A stretch of DNA of 64,000 bases from DASQFQ01 sp963805525. Its GTDB lineage: Bacteria; Actinomycetota; Thermoleophilia; Solirubrobacterales; Solirubrobacteraceae. The DNA lies in contig CAWDUT010000007.1 of the NCBI GenBank assembly GCA_963805525.1, positions 186,001 through 250,000 of the forward strand, read 5' to 3'. The notes beneath the pieces were generated by a model. It was not told the DNA's origin, made no database searches, and saw nothing but the letters and a program-made list of their open reading frames with translations. Each line of letters begins with the position of its first letter. The first letter of the stretch is position 1. Shown piece after piece: positions 50,233-58,577 of this stretch. The position numbers and the translations under genes are program-made.

Positions 50233-52608
50233 TTACTGGCGGGCCATGGCGACGCGGAGTCGCTCCTCGGGTGTGATGAGGTGGTCGGCGTCCTCGGCGT
50301 CCTCGCCGAGATCGATCTGCACCCAGTTGACGGTGCCGGTGAAGACGCTGCTCTCACCGTCGTAGTCGTCGCTGACGGGTGATGCGGTGTCTCGTCCGAC
50401 GTCGGCGGTCTCGTCCGCGGAGAAGATCAGCGGCACGGTCGCCTCGACCCGGCCTTCCCCGGTCTTGTCGCCGTCGAGGTAGAGCGTGACGGTGCCGCCC
50501 TTGGCGGGGCCGCCGCCGTCGTAGGCGAACTCCATGCGCACCTGGTGCGTTCCGGACGGGATCTCGGCGTCGCCCTCGATCTTGAAGCGCTGCAGGCCGA
50601 GCAGGTTGTAACAGTAGGTCGGCCGCCCGGCCTTCGCGTACAGGCTCCAGCCGGCGAAGGCGCCACCTTGGGCGAGGATCACGCCCTCGGCGCCCGCCTC
50701 GGGCACGACGACCTCCGCCGTGACCGCGTGGGACTTGTTCTTGATGTTGAGGAGGCTGTTCTCGCTGAGGCGTCCCATCCCGCCGAAGAGCAGCTGCGAG
50801 TTTCCCTTCACGAGCTCCGGGCGGCCGACCAGCTCAGCGTTGAAGCGCTCGACGCGACGATCGTCGAGCGGGAGCACGTTGTACTTCCGCGCCTCTTCCA
50901 TGAAGACCGCCTGCAGCTCGGCCAGCTTCTCCGGCATCTCAGCCGCGAGGTCGTGCGCCTGGCTCCAGTCCGTATTGGTGTCGTAGAGCTCCCAGACGTC
51001 GTCTGCGAACGGGGGCAGAGCTCCCGACACCACCCACGGCACGCTGTGATTGGTGACCGCGCTCCAGCCCTGGTGGTAGATGCCGCGATTGCAGAACATC
51101 TCGAAGTACTGCGTCTCGTGGCGGTCGTGCTCGGCCGCAGCGTCGAACGAGTACGCCATGCTCACGCCCTCGATCGGCTGTTGGGCGACGCCGTTAACGG
51201 TCGTCGGCTGGGGGAGCCCGGCGACTTCGAGCACCGTGGGGGCGACGTCGATGACGTGGTGGAACTGCGAGCGAACTTCGTCGCGCGCGGCGATCCCGCG
51301 CGGCCAGTGGACGATCGTGCCGTTGCGCGTCCCGCCCCAGTGCGAGGCGACCTGCTTCGTCCACTGGTAGGGCGTGTCCATCGCGTGCGCCCAGCCGACC
51401 GCGAAGTGGTTGTAAGCCTTCGGCGTGCCGAAGTCGTCGATCCGCGCGGCCATGAACTCGGGCGTCTCGAGCGCGGCGGCGCCGTTGAAGATGAAGGTCT
51501 CGTTGAAGGTGCCGTTGATCCCGCCCTCGGCGCTCGCCCCGTTGTCGCCGATGATGTAGTAGACGAGCGTGTCCTCGAGCACGCCGAGGTCGTCGAGCGC
51601 GTCGACGAGCCGGCCGATGTGGTGGTCGGTGTGCTCGAGGAAGCCGGCGTAGACCTCCATCTGCCGCGCGAGGATCGGCTTCAGCTCATCTGGCATGTCG
51701 TCCCAGGCGGGGATCTCGTCGTGCCGCGCGGTCAGCTCCGTCTCCGCGGGCACGACCCCGAGCTCCTTCTGCCGGGTCAGGATCTCCTCGCGCAACGCGT
51801 CCCAGCCCTGGTCGAATCGCCCCTTGTACTTCTCCGACCACTCTGTCGGCACGTGATGCGGAGCGTGCGTCGCCCCCGGTGCGAAGTACATGAAGAACGG
51901 CTTGTCGGGCATGAGCGACTTCTGCTGGCGCGTCCACTGGATCGCCTTATCGGTCATGTCCTCGGTGAAGTGGTAGCCCTCCTCCGGCGTCGCCTCGGGC
52001 TCGACCGGCGTCGTGCCCTCATAAATGGCCGGGTAGTACTGGTTCGTCTCGCCGCCGATGAATCCGTAGAAGTACTCGAAGCCTCCGCCGCCGGTCGGCC
52101 AGGCATCGAAGGGGCCCATCGGGCTCGTCTGCCAGACCGGCACCTCGTGGCACTTCCCGAACTGGGACGTCGAATAGCCGTTGAGCAGCAGCGTCTGCGC
52201 CAGGGGCGCGCAGGTATTGGGGCGAATCGAGTTGTACCCGGGCGCCGCGGTGGCGAGCTCGGTGATGACCCCCATCCCCACCGTGTGGTGGTTGTGCCCC
52301 GAAAGCAGGGCAGCCCGTGTCGGTGCGCACAGGGCCGTGGTGTGGAAGCGGTTGTACTTCAGGCCGTTCCCTGCCAGCCGGTCGGCGGTCGGCGTCGCGC
52401 ACGGGCCGCCGAACGCGCTCGACGCGGCGAAGCCGACGTCGTCGAGCAAGACCACGAGCACGTTGGGCGCGCCCACCGGTGGCTGCAGCGGCTCGATCGC
52501 GGGGAACGACGCGTCTGCGTCCTTGGCATCAAGCGGCAGTTCCCCCTCGTACGGCCGGTCCGGGATCGGCAGGACGTCGCGCTGGACCTCGTCAGACGGA
52601 CCGCTCAT
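50233..52608 (-). CDS. Arylsulfatase (formylglycine-dependent)
   Basis: A 791-residue sulfatase. NVLVVLLDDVGFAASSAFGG supplies the metal-binding Asp pair, CAPTRAALLSGH holds the C-x-P-x-R core whose Cys becomes formylglycine, and later THAPHHVPTEWSEKYKGRF and IIGDNGASAEGG complete the active site. There is no N-terminal signal peptide (it begins MSGPSDEVQRDVLPIPDRPY), so it is probably cytoplasmic like some large actinobacterial sulfatases. A C-terminal beta domain follows residue 600. The FGly-generating enzyme is not in the window. AGGAG precedes the ATG at 52608; the longer upstream frame is not protein-like. Confidence 0.93.
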   Translation of the reverse strand: MSGPSDEVQRDVLPIPDRPYEGELPLDAKDADASFPAIEPLQPPVGAPNVLVVLLDDVGFAASSAFGGPCATPTADRLAGNGLKYNRFHTTALCAPTRAALLSGHNHHTVGMGVITELATAAPGYNSIRPNTCAPLAQTLLLNGYSTSQFGKCHEVPVWQTSPMGPFDAWPTGGGGFEYFYGFIGGETNQYYPAIYEGTTPVEPEATPEEGYHFTEDMTDKAIQWTRQQKSLMPDKPFFMYFAPGATHAPHHVPTEWSEKYKGRFDQGWDALREEILTRQKELGVVPAETELTARHDEIPAWDDMPDELKPILARQMEVYAGFLEHTDHHIGRLVDALDDLGVLEDTLVYYIIGDNGASAEGGINGTFNETFIFNGAAALETPEFMAARIDDFGTPKAYNHFAVGWAHAMDTPYQWTKQVASHWGGTRNGTIVHWPRGIAARDEVRSQFHHVIDVAPTVLEVAGLPQPTTVNGVAQQPIEGVSMAYSFDAAAEHDRHETQYFEMFCNRGIYHQGWSAVTNHSVPWVVSGALPPFADDVWELYDTNTDWSQAHDLAAEMPEKLAELQAVFMEEARKYNVLPLDDRRVERFNAELVGRPELVKGNSQLLFGGMGRLSENSLLNIKNKSHAVTAEVVVPEAGAEGVILAQGGAFAGWSLYAKAGRPTYCYNLLGLQRFKIEGDAEIPSGTHQVRMEFAYDGGGPAKGGTVTLYLDGDKTGEGRVEATVPLIFSADETADVGRDTASPVSDDYDGESSVFTGTVNWVQIDLGEDAEDADHLITPEERLRVAMARQ

Positions 52609-52825
52609 CGGTTCACTCCTCGGGAGGTGACGGACAGTCGATCCTGCCGGTACGGCCGCCTGCGAGCGAGGGTGCACGCACGCTTCTGTGTGCCGGGCCA
52701 GCACCAACCTGCTCTTGGGGCACCGCTTTCGGTCCGCGCGCCAAGGAGCCGACGGCCGACCCCGGCCCCCATTGCATCCGCTCGTGTTCGGACGAACGAC
52801 CGCAGCTCCACCGCGGGGACGGCCG

Positions 52826-53824
52826 TCATCGCCCGGCGATGCCGACGAGCTCCGTGAGCTCCTCCGGAGCGGGCGAGCGCTCACCACGCTCCATCCCGTG
52901 CACGAGCTCGACGACGCGATCGTTGAACGGCGTTGCGATGTCGTGCGCCCGGCCGCGCTGCGCGACGCCGCCGTTGACCACGTCGACCTCGGTGCCGCGG
53001 CCCTGCTCGAGGTCCTGCAGCATCGACGGCTTGGTGTTGCCCGCGATCGCCATCATCTGCGCCAGCGCGGCGTCGTCGCGGTCGACGAGCGCACGCGGGT
53101 CGACGTCGTAGACCGCCTCGAGCTTCAATCCCTCAGCCTCCCCGACGGCCACCCCCTCGGCCCAGATCGCGTAGGCCGCCTCGCGGCCGTCCGGATGCTC
53201 GGCGACCCCGCCGTAGCGCAGGCCCGACACGGCGGAGAGCCCGGTGAAGGTCGAGTTCACGAGCAGCTTGGACCAGATCTGGCCGCGCAGGTTGCGGGTC
53301 ACGCGGACCTCGCCGACCGGCTCGAGGCAGCGCGCGAGCAGGCGCGTGCGCTCGCGCTCCTCGCCATCGAGCTCACCGACCACCATCGGCGCGATCGTGT
53401 CGCGCACCACACGACCCGGCCCGAGGTTCGTCCCGCCCCACTCGACGATGCACGACAGCAGGCGATCGAGCCCGACGATCTCGGCGATCCGGTCCTGGAT
53501 CAGCCCGTTGCCGAGTGTGACGAACGACGCCACCTTCCCTGACGCCGCAAGCGGCTCCAGGGCGGCGTGGTGGAACGGCGACTTGACGGCGACCAGCGCG
53601 AAGTCGAACTCGCCGTCGAGCTCGTCGGCGGAGCCCGCCGCCTCGAGCAAGACGGTGTGCTCGGCGCCCTCCTCCTCGTAGGTGAGCCCCGGATCGCGCA
53701 GCCGCGCAACGTGCTCCTCGTTCGTGTCCAGCACGACGACGCGCCGGACTTCGCCGGCGAGCTTGGCCGCGGTGATGCCGCCGATGGCGCCGCCGCCCAC
53801 CACGAGCACGCTCGCGTCGATCAT
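52826..53824 (-). CDS. 2-dehydropantoate 2-reductase-like protein (ApbA/PanE family)
   Basis: A 332-residue NADP-type reductase. VLVVGGGAIGGITAAKLAG is the N-terminal nucleotide fold, VKSPFHHAALEPL and TLGNGLIQDRIAEIVGLDRL are characteristic, and the C-terminal helical domain has QIWSKLLVNSTFTGLSAVSG, with the conserved Lys and Asn, and KPSMLQDLEQGRGTEVDVVN. That ending is typical of ketopantoate reductases, but many paralogues act on other oxo-acids. No pantothenate genes are nearby. The start at 53824 directly precedes the Rossmann fold. Confidence 0.88.
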   Translation of the reverse strand: MIDASVLVVGGGAIGGITAAKLAGEVRRVVVLDTNEEHVARLRDPGLTYEEEGAEHTVLLEAAGSADELDGEFDFALVAVKSPFHHAALEPLAASGKVASFVTLGNGLIQDRIAEIVGLDRLLSCIVEWGGTNLGPGRVVRDTIAPMVVGELDGEERERTRLLARCLEPVGEVRVTRNLRGQIWSKLLVNSTFTGLSAVSGLRYGGVAEHPDGREAAYAIWAEGVAVGEAEGLKLEAVYDVDPRALVDRDDAALAQMMAIAGNTKPSMLQDLEQGRGTEVDVVNGGVAQRGRAHDIATPFNDRVVELVHGMERGERSPAPEELTELVGIAGR

Positions 53825-54015
53825 GGGTCGGACATCCCCCGCGCGCATACGGTCTGAAACGCCGGGGTCATCGTTCCACGCGATTCCGCTCGCCGCTGGC
53901 GTCGAGCCCACCGCCGCTCGCCGCGAGATCAGGGGAACATGCGGGGGGAACATTTCTGCACGCCCCCGGGGCGCACACGCACCCGCCAGAAGGTGGCCGT
54001 TTGCAGCCACTTCTC

Positions 54016-54075
54016 ATGCCGGAGGAGGGACTCGAACCTCCGACACGCGGATTGTGATTCCGCTACACCTTGGCT
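54016..54075 (-). pseudogene. tRNA-like 3' remnant, possible attachment site
   Basis: On the minus strand GCGGAATCACAATCCGC (54046-54062) makes a perfect anticodon-type stem with loop ATCACAA (anticodon CAC). It is followed by GTGTC and a T-arm-like GGAGGTTCGAGTCCCTCC and CTCCGGCA. The T loop has one base too many, or the stem two mismatches, and no matching 5' acceptor or D arm is found upstream. It is therefore not a working tRNA. A tRNA 3' end without its 5' half is what integrative elements leave at attachment sites. An AGGGGACATGT stretch follows nearby at 54112. Confidence 0.5.
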
Positions 54076-54191
54076 CTACAGCTGGGTTTGAGGGTTCTAG
54101 GGGACGCGAAAGGGGACATGTCCGCGGGCGGGGGGCGATCGTCTCGCTGCTGCCTCGGGCTACCGTGGGGCCCGGGGGACAAGTTCGCGTG

Positions 54192-55190
54192 TCAGGAGCA
54201 CAGCGCGCGCCGCCCGCCGCGGCGGCTGGCGATGGCGCTGCGCGCCAGCCACCGTCGGAGCGCGCGGTAGGCGGGCCGAGCACGGCCGCGAGCGTCGACG
54301 AGCCCCGAGTCCCAGTTGGTCACCTTGACGGGCGGCTGCCAGTGATAGAGGTAGACGCGGGCGATTCGCGGGCTCAGACAGCTGAGCTCGAGGGCGTGCG
54401 CGGTGCTGCGTGCCGCGTGACGCAACGAGTAGCGATAGGTGTGAACGACCCGGCGGCCGCGATAGACCCGGCGCACGACGACGCCACCGGTCTCGGTGAA
54501 CCAGATCTTGCCGCGGGTCAGGGAGAGCAGCTTGAGCGTGCTCCTCGTTTTGAGGCCGTTGGCGTCGCCGTAGTTGTGCAGACCCCAGATTCGCGGCGTA
54601 TGGCGAGCGAACCGGCGGAACCGCTCGACCCACCAGCCCATGTTCGACGTGTCGAGCACGTCCGCGGCGACGACTCGGCACCGACGGCAATTCCGCGCCA
54701 CGGCGTCGAAGAGCCGCGCGGCTCGCCGAGGCCGACGCGCGGTCGGAGAGTCGGGATGATTCGCCTCGTTCCACACCAGCCACTCCCGCACCCACGGGTA
54801 CCGCGTGCGAAAGCGCTTGAACTGCCGCTCGAAACGTCGCGGTGTGGGCACCGTCCTCGCGAGCTGCTGGGTCCGGAGCGAGTGTGCGAAACCGAGCAGC
54901 ACTCTCACGTGCGCTCGCTTGGCCGACGCCATCCAGGCATCGAGCAGCGCGAGTTGCTGGGGATCCTCGAGCGCATCCCATGGCGCGATGTAGCGCGCAA
55001 CCCGAAGGTCCAGCACTTTCCACGGCTTGCTCTCGAACATGGCCGGCTTCTGCTCGCCCACGCCGACGACGGGCCCGACACGCGTGGCCGCCCCGGCATC
55101 GGACTCGCCCGCGAGAGAGAGCGCGAGGGCAAGGAGTACCCAGGCCAGCCAGCGCCTGGGGATCGGTAAGAAGGCTGTCTTGGGAGCCAC
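54192..55190 (-). CDS. Secreted glycoside-hydrolase-like protein (clan GH-A type)
   Basis: About 332 residues from a GTG at 55190. The start gives a signal peptide (FLPIPRRWLAWVLLALALSL then AGAAT). The mature protein has a TIM-barrel pattern with WLVWNEANHPDSP (acid/base Glu of the NE motif), GLHNYGDANG, and KIWFTETGGVV (nucleophile Glu), as in clan GH-A glycosidases. The second member of this type is at 58740. The sugar substrate is unknown; an envelope polysaccharide is likely from context. The start is uncertain: the frame is open much further, but upstream residues are Arg/Ser/Pro-rich. Confidence 0.72.
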   Translation of the reverse strand: MAPKTAFLPIPRRWLAWVLLALALSLAGESDAGAATRVGPVVGVGEQKPAMFESKPWKVLDLRVARYIAPWDALEDPQQLALLDAWMASAKRAHVRVLLGFAHSLRTQQLARTVPTPRRFERQFKRFRTRYPWVREWLVWNEANHPDSPTARRPRRAARLFDAVARNCRRCRVVAADVLDTSNMGWWVERFRRFARHTPRIWGLHNYGDANGLKTRSTLKLLSLTRGKIWFTETGGVVVRRVYRGRRVVHTYRYSLRHAARSTAHALELSCLSPRIARVYLYHWQPPVKVTNWDSGLVDARGRARPAYRALRRWLARSAIASRRGGRRALCS

Positions 55191-55387
55191 GTTCAATGCG
55201 CTGTGCTTTCGGTTCCGTCCGCCGCGACCCACGGCCGCCCGAACACCAACCGCTGGGCAGCGCGCGAGTTGTGGCGATGACCGGAGATGAGGGCGCCCCA
55301 GCCAAGCGAGGCGCCGCCCGATGATGCGCGCCGGGGGTGCGCTCGAAAGGGTCGGTGTAGCGCGTTCGTTCCCCGGGGAGCGCGGGC

Positions 55388-56215
55388 TCAAGACCTGATG
55401 AACGGCGCCGCGCTCGACGGAATGCCGACGTCGGAACCGGTGGCGACATCGACAAACGTGAAGGGCTGCCCGTCGGCCAACAGCACGTTCTCATGATCCA
55501 TGCACTGGAGGTGGACGTGTGGCTCGGTCGAGTTGCCAGAATTCCCGCAGCGGCCGATGGGCTCACCCGCGCGGACTCGATCTCCCGGTTGCACCACCAG
55601 CGATCCTTGCTGGAGGTGGGCGACGGCGGCGTACTCGCCGTCGTGGAGCTTGAGCACGACGTGGTTGCCGAGGACTCGACCGGGTCCCGTGGTCTCGCGG
55701 ATCGCTGACTCGACGAGCAGGTAGAGGAGCGCCGGGTACGAGTTGCGGCTCCAGTGATCGCGCTCGCCGTCGTGCGTGCGGACGACGACCCCTTCGGCCG
55801 GCGCGCGCACAGTCCTGCCGAAGCCGGGGAAGTGCTCAGGCCGCTGCATGGGCGGCCACCAGCCCAGTAACGGCCGGCTGTCATAGGGAGGTTCGTGCAC
55901 CAGATCGACCGCGTAGGTCTGGCCGTACGCGTGCACTCCGTGGCTCGGTACGCGATCTGCGGGGCTGTTGATGGCGCGCCAGCGGCCGCGGACCGGCGAG
56001 ACGAGCCGGACGGGGTCGCGCGCGGGCGGGGTGCCTAGCCGCGTGTAGAGGGCCATGCCCAGCACGAACGCAAGCCATCCTGCCCAGTCCGGCAGCACGC
56101 TCGAGAACCACGCCACTGCGGCTAGAGCGAAGCAGCCTCCGACCGCGGGAAGTCGCACTCGGCCCCAGCTCGGCAGCGATCGACCGCGCCGCACGCCCGA
56201 TCTCGGCCGCGTCAT
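55388..56215 (-). CDS. Membrane-anchored M23-family peptidase
   Basis: A 275-residue protein. Hydrophobic residues of about 24-58 (VGGCFALAAVAWFSSVLPDW then AGWLAFVLGMALY) form one or two membrane helices. The peptidase domain has SHGVHAYGQTYAVDLVHE (first zinc ligands), VRAPAEGVVVRTHDG, NHVVLKLHDGEYAAVAHLQQ and NSTEPHVHLQCMD with the H-x-H motif. Such LytM-type enzymes cut peptidoglycan crosslinks; the HAYGQTYA variant is an actinobacterial subgroup. It lies in the cell-envelope locus near two c-di-AMP riboswitches but has none itself. Confidence 0.85.
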   Translation of the reverse strand: MTRPRSGVRRGRSLPSWGRVRLPAVGGCFALAAVAWFSSVLPDWAGWLAFVLGMALYTRLGTPPARDPVRLVSPVRGRWRAINSPADRVPSHGVHAYGQTYAVDLVHEPPYDSRPLLGWWPPMQRPEHFPGFGRTVRAPAEGVVVRTHDGERDHWSRNSYPALLYLLVESAIRETTGPGRVLGNHVVLKLHDGEYAAVAHLQQGSLVVQPGDRVRAGEPIGRCGNSGNSTEPHVHLQCMDHENVLLADGQPFTFVDVATGSDVGIPSSAAPFIRS

Positions 56216-56402
56216 GGCATGTCGTAGAGAAGGTGCATGAGCCGCGGATGCCCCGAATCAAGTTGGCGGTGCCGGCGGACGTCTGCCAGCTGACGACACC
56301 GCCGGCGTGCAGGCGAGGCCGTGGGCGACGGTGCCGCCGGGCCACTCGGCAGGTTTTCGACGCCGCTTCCGCCGCGGCGCTGTGTGCCCGGACAGGAGTG
56401 TT

Positions 56403-56484
56403 GTCCGGCAGACAGCGAGGCGCGCCGGCGCCCATGATGGGGCAGCCCCCTCGCTGACGTTGTCTATCGAAGGAGGTATCTGAG
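56403..56484 (+). promoter_or_regulatory. Promoter of the DUF4383 gene
   Basis: TGATGG (56435-56440), 19 bases, TTGTCT (56460-56465) match the repeated promoter class. TGTC-CGGCA-GACA (56402-56414) is a short inverted repeat near -64. A strong AAGGAGGT lies eight bases before the ATG at 56485, but the predicted transcript start (about 56472) would fall at its edge, so the exact start is uncertain. Confidence 0.45.
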
Positions 56485-57009
56485 ATGGCTGGAGCGACAC
56501 AGCGTTCCGCCCACCAGCGAGGAGTGTTCGAGCGCCCCGACACGCCGGCCCAGACGTACGCGGCGGTGGCCGGGATGTTTCTCCTCGCCCTCGGCATCCT
56601 CTCGCTGATCATCGAGGGCGTGGACTTCGGCACGGTTGGTCCGGTCTCCGGACAGCCGGAGTTCCTCATCTGGTCCGTCAGCGGCTGGACCACGATCTTC
56701 TGGATCGCCATGGGAGCGATCGGCGTGATCTCGGCCGTTCGTCTCGACACCGCCCGGTCGTACGCCGTCTTCGCGGGCGTCGTCTTCGCGGCGGTGGCGA
56801 TCTGGGGCTTCATCGACGGCAACGACGTCGTCGGGCTGCTCACTGCTGACACGACCAACAACATCACGCACGCGGTGCTCGGCGGTCTCGGTCTGATCGT
56901 GGCCGCGCTGCCCCGCGACGTGCAGCGATCGGACGAGCCGACGGCAACCGCGTCGGCCGCGCCACGAGGACGCACGCGCACCTCGGCGCCGATCGGCGGA
57001 CATCGCTGA
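56485..57009 (+). CDS. DUF4383 membrane protein
   Basis: A 174-residue protein with four membrane helices: AQTYAAVAGMFLLALGILSL, TTIFWIAMGAIGVISAV, YAVFAGVVFAAVAIWGF and ITHAVLGGLGLIVAAL. The TNNITHAVLGGLGL segment between helices three and four is the DUF4383 signature. It has a Thr/Pro/Arg-rich C-terminal tail. The function is unknown; the family is common in soil actinobacteria. AAGGAGGT precedes the ATG. A strong hairpin terminator follows. Confidence 0.83.
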   Translation: MAGATQRSAHQRGVFERPDTPAQTYAAVAGMFLLALGILSLIIEGVDFGTVGPVSGQPEFLIWSVSGWTTIFWIAMGAIGVISAVRLDTARSYAVFAGVVFAAVAIWGFIDGNDVVGLLTADTTNNITHAVLGGLGLIVAALPRDVQRSDEPTATASAAPRGRTRTSAPIGGHR

Positions 57010-57033
57010 TCGTGGATGCTGCGCCATCCCGGG

Positions 57034-57066
57034 ACCGCCAGTCGGCGCACAACGCCGACTGGCGGT
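57034..57066. terminator. Hairpin terminator after the DUF4383 gene
   Basis: ACCGCCAGTCGGCG (57034-57047) pairs perfectly with CGCCGACTGGCGGT (57053-57066) across a five-base loop, giving a 14-base-pair stem. It lies 25 bases after the stop codon of the DUF4383 gene and upstream of the convergent DUF202 frame, so it can serve both strands. Confidence 0.88.
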
Positions 57067-57113
57067 TCGGCCGTGCGGCCGAGGACGCGAGCGCTTCTCG
57101 CGTGCGCTCCTCT

Positions 57114-57350
57114 TCAGGCTTCTAACACGACGATGATCAGCAGCGCGACTCCGAGCAGCGTGCCGCCGGCGGTGAGTGCCGCCAGGAGGTCATATGGCCA
57201 CCGCGTCTCATCGGTCAGGGCGGGCACGAGCTTCCCTGTGCCGAGGCTCACTGCGAAGGCCGTCAGTCCGGTGCGCCACCAGGCCAGATAGGTCCGTTCG
57301 TTGGCGAGGCGGGTGCGGCGGGTCGCATCCCGCGATTCGTCCAGCTGTAG
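57114..57350 (-). CDS. DUF202 (YidH-like) membrane protein, start missing or shifted
   Basis: The frame reads RTRLANERTYLAWWRTGLTA, then FAVSLGTGKLVPAL and a second helix LLGVALLIIVVLEA before the TGA. This is the DUF202/YidH family, small inner-membrane proteins of two or three helices. No ATG or GTG opens the frame: a TGA lies just upstream and only CTG codons remain. An ATG at 57373 in another frame (MALGTEANYSWTNRG) could be the true start if one base is missing. It is therefore either a CTG start, a decayed gene or a sequence error. Confidence 0.55.
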   Translation of the reverse strand, partial: LQLDESRDATRRTRLANERTYLAWWRTGLTAFAVSLGTGKLVPALTDETRWPYDLLAALTAGGTLLGVALLIIVVLEA

Positions 57351-57412
57351 TTCGCCTCAGTGCCCAGGGCCATGCCGTTTGTTCTCCGTCGCGCTGCGTG
57401 TCGCGGCGCTTG

Positions 57413-57772
57413 TCATCGAGGCGTCTGCTGATGGAGAACGAGCTTCCATTCGCCGTCTCGGAGGACATAGACGCTGCTGATGGCAGCCGTGTACTCCTGT
57501 CCGTCCCGACGAGCGACCGCGCTGTAGGTCACGATTCCCACGTCCGGAGTCGGTTGGAACGCCCGCATGTCGTCCAGTGCATAGCTTGCCCACGGTCGTC
57601 CCGACATTGACTCGAGGATCGTCGCCCGGTCATCGAGGGCGAGACCACCCGGTAGGAGCATGACGACGCGCTCGTCGAGGACTTGCTCGTAGAACGCACG
57701 CGCCGCCTCGCCATTCGAGGACAGCGCATCCCAGCCTTGCTTCTCAAGGGCGGCCAAGTCATGTTCGGGCAT
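57413..57772 (-). CDS. DUF4440/SnoaL-like protein (NTF2 fold)
   Basis: A 119-residue protein, MPEHDLAALEKQGWDALSSN, with VVMLLPGGLALDDRATILES and AISSVYVLRDGEWKLVLHQQ. The helix-strand order and the final W-K-L-x-x-H-Q-Q pattern are typical of DUF4440/SnoaL-like proteins with an NTF2 fold. These range from small enzymes to ligand-binding proteins. A GAGGAGGG precedes the ATG at 57772. The start overlaps the 3' end of the upstream frameshifted membrane-protein gene, so the two are linked. Function unknown. Confidence 0.8.
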   Translation of the reverse strand: MPEHDLAALEKQGWDALSSNGEAARAFYEQVLDERVVMLLPGGLALDDRATILESMSGRPWASYALDDMRAFQPTPDVGIVTYSAVARRDGQEYTAAISSVYVLRDGEWKLVLHQQTPR

Positions 57773-58441
57773 CGGGGCGCCCTCCTCTCTGACTCGCGAG
57801 ATACCGCACACGCCCGAGCTGTCGCCTGAGCTCGCAGGCGTCGATGCCGTAGAGCGGGGAAGCGGGGGACGAGAGAAGCTCCTCGACGAGGGCGACGGCG
57901 CGCGCCGGGACGTCGCCCGCCTCCATCAGTCGCTGGATCTCGCCCAGTTCGACCGTCGACTCACGCAGCACGCGCGGGTGTGTCGGGGCGCGAGCGGTGG
58001 GCGTGAAGTCCGAGACCGCGGCCCGTGTGATAGCCGCGCGATCGAGCGCGCGAGCTCGGCCTGATGCCGCGGCGAGTTCAGTCGCTCTCGCTCACGCGCG
58101 AGGGCGGTGAGCGGGAGCGCTTCCCCGCCGGCGGCGATCAGGCCGAGGCATGCGCCCCTCCTCTCCTGGAGCACCAGCAGCCACCAGCCGCTGAGACCCA
58201 GCTCGACAACCGCCGCGCCGGCCACAAGCGGCATGCCGACCTCCGGGCTCCTCCACCACAGCACCAGGCCCGCGGTATGCACGAGCGCAACCACCCAGAG
58301 TTGAAGGAGGGCGGAATCGCAGCGCGTGAGCGCGACGGTCAAGGGATGTCGTTCGCCCAGCAGTGCGGCCGCAGTAGCGGAGTCGGAGGCCGTGCGGGAG
58401 CGCGGCGCGCGGGCTTGGTGTGGGTGACGGATCGTGAGCAT
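57759..58441 (-). pseudogene. Frameshifted membrane protein
   Basis: From the ATG at 58441 the frame reads MLTIRHPHQARAPRSRTASD, two membrane helices (LLQLWVVALVHTAGLVLWW and LVAGAAVVELGLSGWWLLVL) and RHQAELARSIARL. It then turns into Arg/Ser noise. Another frame carries on from about 58030 with ITRAAVSDFTPTARAPTHPR, then VLRESTVELGEIQRLMEAGD to a stop at 57759. Together they make one protein of about 225 residues with two helices and a charged tail. A one-base indel near 58020-58045, or a sequencing error, explains this. No family recognised. Confidence 0.6.
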
Positions 58442-58577
58442 GGTCGAGACCGCCGACCAGTCTTCCCGGCACACCGTGAGGGATCGTACGCCCGCTCGCT
58501 GCTGTGGCGAGAACCGATCGTCATGCGGCTGACGGTGCCCGCAACTCAACTCGACGGGTCACGTTGCAAGCGCCAGG

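Noticed and set aside
54016..54090. Functional tRNA (Val-CAC or His)
   Set aside because: No 5' acceptor strand or D arm can be paired, and the T arm is imperfect. The palindromic anticodon stem makes His (plus) and Val (minus) readings equally possible, so only a remnant is claimed.
54160..55884. 574-residue minus-strand frame covering two genes
   Set aside because: It spans the glycosidase and peptidase genes in another frame and is Arg/Ser/Pro-rich throughout, with no domain.
56216..56402. A riboswitch in front of the M23 peptidase gene, like the two c-di-AMP leaders
   Set aside because: None of the ydaO conserved blocks (GGGGGACCCA, GGGGCGAATC, GTCAGCTCACC) is present on the minus strand upstream of 56215.
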